Shown piece after piece: positions 56,316 to 64,000 of a DNA stretch of 64,000 nucleotides. Made by a program: the position numbers and the translations under genes. Source of the DNA: an uncultured Clostridium sp. Lineage in GTDB: Bacteria; Bacillota; Clostridia; TANB77; CAG-508. Below the pieces are notes generated by a model, which saw only the letters and a list, made by a program, of their open reading frames with translations, was not told the DNA's origin and did no database searches. Position 1 is the first letter of the stretch, and each line of letters starts with the position of its first letter. Where the stretch lies: positions 1 through 64,000 of the forward strand of contig CANOSM010000001.1 of assembly GCA_947569365.1 (NCBI GenBank). Direction: 5' to 3'.

Positions 56316-57287
56316 TTGATATTATCAATATTAGGGATACTAATAGGACTTGTCTTATTAGTAAAAGGTGCAGACTTTCTTGTTGATGGTGGAAGTAATA
56401 TAGCTAAAAAATTCCATATCCCAGAAATCGTAATAGGAATGACAATAGTTTCAATTGGAACATCAATGCCAGAGCTAATGGTAAGTGTAGACTCTGCATT
56501 AAATGGATTTTCAGATATATCTGTAGGTAATGTAATTGGAAGTAACATGGCAAATCTATTTCTAATACTTGGAGTTTGCGCAATGATGAAAAATCTTCCA
56601 TATAAAAATCAAACTAAATTTATTGAAAGTGGTATAGCAATATTTTGTACAGTATTATTATTACTTTTTGCAAATAATGGTGGAAATAACATCATAACAA
56701 GAAATGAAGGATTTATTCTTACAGGATTTTGTATATTATTTATTATATATAATATTATAATGGCTAAAGTTGGTGAAAAGTTTGATGGAGTTCCAGATGA
56801 AGTAAGAGCGGAAAAAAATGAAGATATATCAGTACCAAAGTCTCTTTTCTTAATTATAATTGGCTGTGTTGCATTAAAATTTGGAGGAGACTTTGTTGTA
56901 AATAGTGCTGTTAAAATAGCAAAAACAGTTGGAATAACAGAGAAGTTAATTAGTCTTACTATAATTGCAATAGGAACTAGCCTTCCAGAGCTTGTAACTT
57001 CAATAACTGCAACAAAGAAAAATGATGTTGATATGGCTATTGGAAATATAATCGGATCAGGAATATTAAATATATTACTTATAATAGGTTTTTCTTCAAT
57101 ATTAAGTCCAATAAAATATGCAACAAATTATAATAATGATCTATTGTTACTTCTAATGGGAACAGTATTATTTGCACTTTTTCCTTTTACAGGAGAAAAA
57201 GATCATATGACAAGAACAAATGGTAAAGCATTTTTTGCAATATATGTTATTTATTTTATGAATACAATTTATTTTGAATTAGTATAA
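56316..57287 (+). CDS. Calcium/sodium antiporter (CaCA family)
   Basis: The protein is 323 aa from TTG 56316 after AAGGAGA. Two inverted alpha repeats: 'VIGMTIVSIGTSMPELMVSV' and 'LISLTIIAIGTSLPELVTSI', each with the GTS-PE motif that binds Ca2+, and 'GNVIGSNMANLFLILG' against 'GNIIGSGILNILLIIG'. About ten helices. Confidence 0.95.
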   Translation: MILSILGILIGLVLLVKGADFLVDGGSNIAKKFHIPEIVIGMTIVSIGTSMPELMVSVDSALNGFSDISVGNVIGSNMANLFLILGVCAMMKNLPYKNQTKFIESGIAIFCTVLLLLFANNGGNNIITRNEGFILTGFCILFIIYNIIMAKVGEKFDGVPDEVRAEKNEDISVPKSLFLIIIGCVALKFGGDFVVNSAVKIAKTVGITEKLISLTIIAIGTSLPELVTSITATKKNDVDMAIGNIIGSGILNILLIIGFSSILSPIKYATNYNNDLLLLLMGTVLFALFPFTGEKDHMTRTNGKAFFAIYVIYFMNTIYFELV

Positions 57288-57317
57288 AATTAAAATAAAT
57301 ACATAACAAAAAATAAA

Positions 57318-57354
57318 CCATTCCTTAAAAGATTTTAAAGGGATGGTTATATTT
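57318..57354. terminator. Terminator between convergent genes
   Basis: AACCATTCCTT pairs with AAGGGATGGTT (one G-U pair), then ATATTTTTT. Confidence 0.75.
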
Positions 57355-57355
57355 T

Positions 57356-58726
57356 TTATATATTTTGAGTTTTAGGAATAAGTTCAAAATTTATTTTGAA
57401 GCTATTAAATTTTGATAGATCTTTACTTTCTAGTGCATATAGATAAGAATCTAATTCTTCTAATGATTTACAAGCAGATATAATTGATGGATGAAGTGAA
57501 TAATTAAAAGCAAGTTCAAGACCAAGTTCGAGTCCAGCAAGTGTAGAATTTTTCTCTTTATAAGTCATTAAAAAATATGCTTCTTTAAATCTAGATGTAA
57601 CAGTATTTCTGTATTTGTTAATTGGCACTATATACTCATGATTTATAAGATCTATTAATCCAGAATATTTTCTAGATTTCTCAAGATATTCATGTTTTAA
57701 GTCTTCTACTTTAAAAGGTAAATATACAAGACCATCTTTTTCAGAAATAATTAAAGTATCATTATCTTGAAGAGGAAGTTTAGTAATTTTACTTGAAGTA
57801 GTATCTTCTGATATATTTTCGTTTTCTAAATTCATTGTATCATTAGAAAGTTGAGGGATAGTATTTGAAAATTGAGATAAGTCTGTTTCAATATTGGCAT
57901 TTTCAGTTATTTTTTCTAAATCTTTTAATATTTTTTCAGCTGTTTTATCATTTATTTCCTGTTCATTCTCATTTTCATAAGTCTTAGCATTTTCTATATC
58001 ATTATTATTTGTTATTTCTGATTTAGATGATGGAGTAGAGTGGATTATACTTTCATTTTCAGTTATATTTGTATTTATTATATTTTCATTTTCAATATTA
58101 TTATCAGTTTCAGGTAATTTTTCTTCTACTTCTTGAACAGTATTATTTGTAAATCTATCTAATATTTGCTCTCGTGATAAATCATTTTGTTTTTTTATAT
58201 TTTTTTCTAGTTCTTTCTGCCTTTTTTCTTCATTTTTTAAATCTTCTTCTAAAGAAGACAATTGAGCAGTAAATATATTTCTTGTGTTTTCCATACTTTT
58301 TTCATATATTGGTGCAACAAAAACATCTTCAATAAATGTTGTAATAAAATCAATATTATCAAGTAATGTTATGTATTTTTCTATATATAAATCATTGTAG
58401 GAACTACATAAATTTTCTATTATATTATAATCATAGTTATTATCAGAAAAACACTCTTGTATATCTTTTAATTTGTTTATTAAACTATTTGTATCTGATA
58501 ATGAAAGATTAATTTTATCAAAAATAGTATTAAAACCTTCTAAAATTTTATTTAATTCTATTAGAATACTGGAATCACCAGACATAGAAGTAAGAACAAT
58601 ATTAAAATACTTAATTAAAATATTTTTCTGATTAGAAAATAATTTATTAATCTTTTCTATGTTTGAAAGCTCAATACATACTATTTCGTTTAATTTGCTA
58701 TAATCATTATTATTTAAAATCAACAT
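57356..58726 (-). CDS. Large unknown protein with low-complexity Asn/Glu-rich centre
   Basis: The protein is 456 aa and not recognised. The start at 58726 (MLILNNNDYSK) follows AAAGGTGG; an earlier in-frame start lacks a ribosome site. Residues 1-150 are predicted helical, 160-200 a coiled coil ('SLEEDLKNEEKRQKELEKNI'), 200-320 a disordered Asn/Glu/Thr-rich region, and 325-456 a folded domain with 'KVEDLKHEYLEKSRKYSGLI' and 'TLAGLELGLELAFNYSLHPS'. No signal peptide or membrane helix. A scaffold or cytoskeletal-like role is possible but unsupported. Confidence 0.55.
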   Translation of the reverse strand: MLILNNNDYSKLNEIVCIELSNIEKINKLFSNQKNILIKYFNIVLTSMSGDSSILIELNKILEGFNTIFDKINLSLSDTNSLINKLKDIQECFSDNNYDYNIIENLCSSYNDLYIEKYITLLDNIDFITTFIEDVFVAPIYEKSMENTRNIFTAQLSSLEEDLKNEEKRQKELEKNIKKQNDLSREQILDRFTNNTVQEVEEKLPETDNNIENENIINTNITENESIIHSTPSSKSEITNNNDIENAKTYENENEQEINDKTAEKILKDLEKITENANIETDLSQFSNTIPQLSNDTMNLENENISEDTTSSKITKLPLQDNDTLIISEKDGLVYLPFKVEDLKHEYLEKSRKYSGLIDLINHEYIVPINKYRNTVTSRFKEAYFLMTYKEKNSTLAGLELGLELAFNYSLHPSIISACKSLEELDSYLYALESKDLSKFNSFKINFELIPKTQNI

Positions 58727-58855
58727 TTTTGAGTACCACCTTTTAAATCTCTTTACATTATACAATATAATTATACAATAAAAAAAATAAATATTAAATA
58801 TAAATATTACAAAAATAAATAAAAATTTATGTCATTTTTGTAATATTTTTCTAGA

Positions 58856-60190
58856 TTAATCATTGATAATATAAGTAACAATTGAATGTGCAGAAAGATT
58901 ATCACTAAATACAATATCATTATTTAAACATATAGAGTATTTTTTATCAAATCCAAATTTATTCATAAGTACTATAATAACACTATCATCTGGATTTTTA
59001 AAGCAAGTTATTTCTATATCTGTAGAATATCTACTAAAAGCAATTCTTTTAGCACCAGATTTTATATATTTGCTAAAATGAGCAATATAGTAAAATGTTA
59101 AGTTCTTTATATAATCTGTATGTGATTCATTAATCATAATAGGGCTATTACAGAAATTCTTTTTATGATTTGGGCCACCAGTATAGTCAAGAATTAAATT
59201 CCAATCAATATAACCATTTACGCCAGCATTTAAATCTCCTATAATATCATGACCATAGATCTCACCATTATGTATTTCATCATTTTTATTAAAATGAGAA
59301 TAACCTGTACAACCTTCTGTATGTATTAATAATTTATCAGGAAACTTTTGATGTGTTAATTCTATATTTTCAAAGTGACCACCTGAATATAGATGGAAAG
59401 CAATTCCAGAGATAGCATCTAGAACATCATTATTTGATAATTCTTGCTTACTTCTAGAATATAATTTTTCTTTATTATGATCCCATATTAATAGTCTAGT
59501 AGAAATATTATATTCTTTCAACTTTGGATATAAATATTTTGTTGCAAATTCTATTTCTTCTTGTGGTGAATACAAACAAGATTCCCAAATTTGCAGTGCA
59601 TTTGGTTCATTTTGAATAGTCATAAAATTGATATCTATTCCTTCATTTTTATAACTATTTATATATTTTAATAAATACTCAGCATAAGTATTTTTATATT
59701 TATCTAATAATTTTCCACCTAAAATTCTAATTTTAGTATTTTTCATAAATCCTGGTGGACTCCAAGGAGAGGATAAAAATAATATATTATTATTAATTTT
59801 TTGAGCTTTTTTTACCATAGGAATAATATATTCTTTGTCTTTATCGATTGAAAAATCAGATAAATCTTTTTTATTACTATAACAATAAGAGTTCCTTGAA
59901 AAGTCTGAGCTTCCAATAGGAAGACGACATAGTGTATAATTCAAATTATTATCTGAAAAATATTCATCCATTAATGCATCTTGTTTATGAGAAGGAAGAA
60001 GACTTAGAGCATATCCAGAAGCATCTGTAAATGCACCGCCAAATCCTATAAATGCTTGATAAGAAGTATCAGTATAAATATTAATAACATCCATTTCTAC
60101 ATGAGAAGAATACTTTTTATATTTAATTTTATCAGTTTCTTTTAAAATTAAATTTTTATTAAAATCAGTTTCAATTTTTTTTATTTTCAT
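58856..60190 (-). CDS. GH30 family glycosidase
   Basis: The protein is 444 aa with no signal peptide. 'GFGGAFTDASGYALSLLP', 'YTLCRLPIGSSDFSRNSYCY' and 'LFLSSPWSPPGFMKN' match the GH30 barrel; the acid/base Glu is in 'MTIQNEPNALQIWES' and the nucleophile in 'LLIHTEGCTGYSHF'. Closest to glucosylceramidase-type (GH30_1) enzymes; a cytosolic beta-glucosidase or fucosidase role cannot be settled. Confidence 0.9.
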   Translation of the reverse strand: MKIKKIETDFNKNLILKETDKIKYKKYSSHVEMDVINIYTDTSYQAFIGFGGAFTDASGYALSLLPSHKQDALMDEYFSDNNLNYTLCRLPIGSSDFSRNSYCYSNKKDLSDFSIDKDKEYIIPMVKKAQKINNNILFLSSPWSPPGFMKNTKIRILGGKLLDKYKNTYAEYLLKYINSYKNEGIDINFMTIQNEPNALQIWESCLYSPQEEIEFATKYLYPKLKEYNISTRLLIWDHNKEKLYSRSKQELSNNDVLDAISGIAFHLYSGGHFENIELTHQKFPDKLLIHTEGCTGYSHFNKNDEIHNGEIYGHDIIGDLNAGVNGYIDWNLILDYTGGPNHKKNFCNSPIMINESHTDYIKNLTFYYIAHFSKYIKSGAKRIAFSRYSTDIEITCFKNPDDSVIIVLMNKFGFDKKYSICLNNDIVFSDNLSAHSIVTYIIND

Positions 60191-60495
60191 AAACCTTAAA
60201 ATCCTTATAATAAATTTTATTAATAATATAAATATTCTGCTAAAAAGTAAATAGTAAATGTAAATATAATATCAAATTGTAATTGAGCTTTTTTATGTAA
60301 CATAATTGTAGAATATATCCAATATATATGCAGTACATATTAAGTATAATATAAAAAGGTAAAAAATATATGAATAAAATGTAATTTCTATGGACAAATT
60401 AAGAAAAAAGTTGTTAAATATATAGTAATGTTATAAATTATTTATTAATGACTGAATATAATAATATAGTAGTAAATGTAGGAAGTGATGAAATA

Positions 60496-61296
60496 ATGTT
60501 TTTTGCAAAGCCAGGAGTATACGAAAATTGTGGACTTTTAAGCTCAGGACATATGTTACTTTTAGGAGTAATGATAGCTTGTATAAGTGTAGCTGTATAT
60601 AATACAAAAAATAAAACAAACAAAGAAGTAAAAAGTATTATAAAAAAAGTTACAATACTTTTATGGATTTTAGAAATTATTAAGATTTTATTTAATTTTG
60701 CAGTTGGAAAAGTAAAAAGTCCTAATAATTATATTCCATTATATTATTGCAGTCTTATATTATATGCTGGTTTATTTAGTTCATTTGGAAATGGGGTATT
60801 AAAACGAACAGGAGATATATTTATTGCAACTGGAGCGATTATCGGAGGTATATGTTTTTCACTTTGTCCTAATACATCACTTACAATATATCCAGCATTT
60901 CATTATATAAGTATACAAAGTTTTATATTTCATGGATCAATGATATATCTTGGAATATTAGTTAATATTACAAACTATGTAAAAGTACAAAAAAGAGATA
61001 TTATATATTATTCTATATTCATTATGATTATGGGAATTATAGCTTATATTTTTAATTTAATTTTTGATAGTAACTTAATGTTTGTGTCAAAAAATTATCC
61101 AAATACTCCAGTAGAAATAATATATAATATATTTGGAAATGCCTTTCCAGTAGCAATGATTGTAGGGCAAGCAATAGTACCATTTTATGTAGTATATTTA
61201 TCAATTAAATATATGGTAAAAGGAAAAGATGTAGGAGTTCGTCTATTACAGACAAGTGATGACGAGGTAGAAGAAACAGTTAAAATAAAAAATTAG
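60496..61296 (+). CDS. YwaF-like (TIGR02206) membrane protein
   Basis: The protein is 266 aa. ATG 60496 is chosen because AGGAAG lies 10 nt upstream and the family starts near the first helix; ATG 60448 is the alternative. About seven helices, 'SSGHMLLLG', 'IPLYYCSLILYAGLF', 'FHYISIQSFIFHGSMIYLG' and 'GNAFPVAMIVGQAIVPFYVV' (20) fit the YwaF family. Function unknown. Confidence 0.78.
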   Translation: MFFAKPGVYENCGLLSSGHMLLLGVMIACISVAVYNTKNKTNKEVKSIIKKVTILLWILEIIKILFNFAVGKVKSPNNYIPLYYCSLILYAGLFSSFGNGVLKRTGDIFIATGAIIGGICFSLCPNTSLTIYPAFHYISIQSFIFHGSMIYLGILVNITNYVKVQKRDIIYYSIFIMIMGIIAYIFNLIFDSNLMFVSKNYPNTPVEIIYNIFGNAFPVAMIVGQAIVPFYVVYLSIKYMVKGKDVGVRLLQTSDDEVEETVKIKN

Positions 61297-61415
61297 AATA
61301 CATTTAATTTATAATATATTATTTATATGAGGTATAACATTGGATGTAAAAGCTCAGAGTGTATATGAGTTATAATAAGAAATTATTATAGTGTTAGAAG
61401 ATAAAAATAAGAGAG

Positions 61416-61446
61416 GGAAGTACTATTTTAAAGTGTACTTCCTTTT
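61416..61446 (+). terminator. Terminator after the YwaF-like gene
   Basis: GGAAGTAC pairs with GTACTTCC, then TTTT. Confidence 0.7.
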
Positions 61447-61511
61447 AATATACTTTCTATGTTAAAATATTTTTAAGATATTAAAAATATGAGAAAAAAA
61501 TAGGGGATAAA

Positions 61512-63279
61512 ATGAAGTTTTTAAAGACAATAATATCAAGTTTAAAACATACTAAATTATTAATATTAATATTTCTAGTATTAAGTATGATACTTAATTA
61601 TTTAGTTACATATATACCAGTTATAATACAATATTTTATAGATATTATATTACATATAGATGTTAAAAATATTATATTAGATAAATTAGTTGAATTATAT
61701 GGAAAAAATGTAGGATTTATAACATTAATATGTATAACATTATTAATTTTTCAGATAACAATTATAATTTTTACATATTTTAGAGATGTAATAAAAACAA
61801 AAATAATACAAGAGTTTCAAAATGAGATGAAAATCAAATTATTTAAACATATACAAAATTTAACATATCAAGATTTCTATAATAATTCATTAGCAGATTT
61901 AGTTCAAAATTCTAGTGATGATGTAAATAACATTGTTAAATTTATAGAGAATTGGCTTACATATATTTTAGATATAGTACTTGTAATAATATTTGCAATT
62001 GTACAATTAGTAAATATAGATTTCAGATTATCAAGTATAATGATATTTTTATCATTTTTTATTATTTTAGCATCTGTTATATATTATAAAAAGTCAAAAG
62101 ATGTAATACAAAAAAGAATTGAAACACAAAGAAAAATATTTTCAAAAATGAATGATAATTTTAATAATTTAAAATTTATAAAATTAAACAATTTACAACA
62201 AAAGGAAGAGAAAGAATTTGAAAAGATTGTAGAAGAAAATTATAAAGTTCTAAAAGAAAAAATTGGAATTGATACTAATTATAAGATAGGAGTAGAACAT
62301 ATAGTAAAACTTGGACCACCATTTATATTTATTTTAAGTTCAATATTATATAGTCTAGGAACTATAACAATAGGATCAATATATATTACACTAAGTTATT
62401 CTAATAAAATAACAAAATCATTTACAGATATATCTGAAATAATAGAATCATTAAACTTATTTAGACAATCCTATGTAAGATTAAATAATCTTTTAGAACT
62501 TATGATTGAAGAAAATGATAAAGATGATACAGAAATCAAAGATACAAAAATAGTTTTTAAAAATGCAAATATTATAGTAAATGGAAGTGTTATATTAGAA
62601 AATTTAAATTTTGAGATTAATTCAAATGAGGAAGTAATTGTAGTAGGAAGTACTGGAAGCGGAAAATCAATAATGTTAAAAACTCTAATAGGATTTTATG
62701 AATATACTGGAAGTATAAAAATTGGAGATATAGAAATAAGAAATTTAAATAGAAAGGATATAAGAGAAAATATATGTTTATTACTACAAGATTCATATTT
62801 ATTTTCAAGAACAATAGCAGAAAATATAAAAATATTAGTACCATATATGCCATATGAAGAAATGGTTAGTATTTCTAAATTCTTCTTGCTTGATAATGAT
62901 GTACAAAAATTAAAAGATGGATATGATAGTAAAATAGGAAAAAAGGGAATAGCTTTATCTAAAGGGCAAAGACAAAGACTTGTGCTTGTAAGAGCATTTA
63001 CAAAGCCAAAAAAAGTTATGATATTTGATGATTCTTTTAGTGCAATAGATAGAATTAATAAAAAGAAAATATTAAATAATTTAATGAGTATAAAAGATGA
63101 ATTTACAAAAATAATAATCACACATGATATAGGATTAGTACAAAAGTTTGATAAGGTTATTTTTATTAATAATAAAAGTGTTGTAGTGCGGAAAGCATGA
63201 CGAATTACTGGAGTTAAATGAAAGTTATAAAAAAGTATATGAGCTAAATCAAGATAAATTAGAGGAAGAATATATATGA
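61512..63279 (+). CDS. ABC exporter, subunit A, with +1 frame change at CGG
   Basis: Frame 0 gives 559 residues up to GTG before CGG (63189-63191) and stops two codons later. The +1 frame from GGA 63190 adds 'GKHDELLELNESYKKVYELN' and ends at 63279, giving 588 aa. The transmembrane domain (six helices, about residues 15-310) is followed by the ATPase: Walker A 'GSTGSGKS', Q-loop 'LLLQDSYLF', signature 'LSKGQRQR', Walker B 'VMIFDDSFSA' with Asp in place of the catalytic Glu, H-loop 'IIITHDIGLV'. The Asp marks a degenerate site, as in heterodimeric exporters. The restored tail GKHDELL is the conserved D-loop-following end in this family. The next gene overlaps by ATGA. Confidence 0.87.
63189..63191 (+). 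other. In-frame CGG at +1 frame change (site 5)
   Basis: Context is GTG CGG AAA; frame 0 stops at TGA two codons later, and the +1 frame GGA AAG CAT GAC restores the normal C-terminal G-H-EL motif and allows ATGA coupling to the next gene. Confidence 0.78.
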
Positions 63280-64000
63280 ACAAAGAAACTTTAAAAGAAA
63301 TGTTTAATTTTACTAAAAATAAAAAAGAAACAATTATAATAGGAATAATGTTAATGAGTCAGCTTGTAATGTATTCACTTTCATATCCATTTATTATGCA
63401 ATTGGTAGTAGATAAAGCTATACCAGAGGAAAATATAAAATTAGTAATTTTTTTATCTATTGTACTGATAATACTAGTAATAATTAGATGTATTTTAACT
63501 AGATTATCAGAAATAAGAAGAAAAAATTGTTGCTATGATAATAATGCAGAAATAAAAAATAAAATATTTAAAAGTATACAAGAAGCGGATGTAAGTAATC
63601 TAGATAAAATACAATCAGGTAATTTATTTGAAATTGTAGGACATCAAGCAATGGAAGCTGCACATTTATTTGTATGGAATTTTAATGGTATTATTAGTGT
63701 AAGATTATTTTTGACTATAATGATATCTATAATATTATTAATATTAAATTTTAAATTAGGATTAATAGTACTTACTATATTTATAGTTTCATATATGATA
63801 CTTACTCCACTATATTTTAATACTATGAAAATATATAAAAACTTACAGAAAATAATAATAGAATTACAGGGAAATATAAACGAATATATAGAAAGTTATG
63901 ATACAACTAAAACATTAAAATTAGAAGAAACTAATTTATGTCACATAAATTTTATGCTAGATAAATGTAAAAAAGAAATGATTAAATCCAGCAAAATAAT
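63276..64000 (+). CDS. ABC exporter, subunit B, partial (runs off the window)
   Basis: At least 241 aa, open to the right edge. 'MNKETLKEMFNFTKNKKETI' begins an ABC-type transmembrane domain; helices lie at about residues 18-40, 55-75, 130-150 and 155-175. No nucleotide-binding domain is within the window. The start overlaps the subunit A stop only in the +1 frame, which is how coupled ABC pairs are usually arranged. It is likely the partner with the canonical ATPase site. Confidence 0.8.
   Translation, partial: MNKETLKEMFNFTKNKKETIIIGIMLMSQLVMYSLSYPFIMQLVVDKAIPEENIKLVIFLSIVLIILVIIRCILTRLSEIRRKNCCYDNNAEIKNKIFKSIQEADVSNLDKIQSGNLFEIVGHQAMEAAHLFVWNFNGIISVRLFLTIMISIILLILNFKLGLIVLTIFIVSYMILTPLYFNTMKIYKNLQKIIIELQGNINEYIESYDTTKTLKLEETNLCHINFMLDKCKKEMIKSSKI

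Noticed and set aside
153..63191. CGG simply reassigned to another amino acid
   Set aside because: In all five genes frame 0 runs into a stop (2 to about 40 codons on) and loses family similarity; only a frame change, not a new codon meaning, restores the proteins.
153..63191. The five frame changes as ordinary gene decay
   Set aside because: Decay would not give the same base, the same codon and the same phase five times, while leaving all other parts of the genes intact. A systematic sequencing artefact is not excluded and is stated as the main alternative.
1..64000. CRISPR arrays, tRNA or rRNA genes, prophage
   Set aside because: No regular spaced repeats, no cloverleaf-like sequence and no phage structural genes were seen by eye.

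Overview
The window looks like chromosomal DNA of a very AT-rich, spore-forming Clostridia-type Firmicute, probably an uncultured gut lineage. This rests on the extreme A+T codon bias (AGA/AGG for Arg, almost no CGN), strong AGGAGG-type ribosome sites, and sporulation genes for YtfJ/GerW, the spore protease GPR, YtxC and a YtfI-like DUF2953 protein. No tRNA, rRNA, CRISPR array, prophage or complete insertion sequence was seen.

Layout. 1-5.6 kb: DUF2953 and YtfJ sporulation pair, MgtC-like protein, GltD-like flavoprotein, an M20 dipeptidase and an S66 LD-carboxypeptidase. 5.6-7.2 kb: a tandemly duplicated cassette of unknown membrane proteins on the minus strand. 7.3-9.9 kb: glycogen phosphorylase. 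10-18.7 kb: accessory genes, including three membrane-linked XRE regulators, a DUF4097 protein, a Ppx/GppA-like protein, a broken SDR gene and a tocopherol-cyclase-like protein. 18.7-20.9 kb: yebC, galE, vanZ-like. 21-40.2 kb: a large exopolysaccharide/capsule locus on the plus strand, with a sortase and its likely substrate, Wzz/BY-kinase/PHP phosphatase, priming sugar transferase, glycosyltransferases, acetyltransferases, a radical SAM protein, pyruvyltransferase, FrhB-like Fe-S protein, Wzy and Wzx. 40.2-44 kb: a small DUF3789 ORF, a pseudogene, a GH13 enzyme and a toxin-antitoxin pair. 44.2-47.6 kb: gpr, TraX-like and ytxC. 47.7-52 kb: a GH57/DUF4912/GT4 alpha-glucan synthesis cluster, which complements GlgP and the GH13 enzyme. 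52-64 kb: ylbF, pyk, a BI-1 protein, serine dehydratase, a Ca2+/Na+ antiporter, an unknown protein, GH30, a YwaF-like protein and a two-gene ABC exporter that runs off the right edge.

Most notable observation. Five otherwise intact and conserved genes (DUF2953, M20 dipeptidase, DUF1972/GT4 glycosyltransferase, gpr and the ABC exporter) are each interrupted by a +1 frame change. In all five the lesion is one extra C directly before an in-frame GGA glycine codon, which creates an in-frame CGG codon followed by AA. Reading through at CGG and resuming one base later at GGA restores a full-length family member each time. Only nine in-frame CGG codons were found in the annotated genes; five are these sites, and the other four lie in the duplicated unknown cassette (three) and the GH13 gene (one). 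Two real pseudogenes in the window carry unrelated lesions. This suggests programmed +1 frameshifting at a hungry or unassigned CGG codon. A systematic sequencing or assembly artefact must be excluded first.
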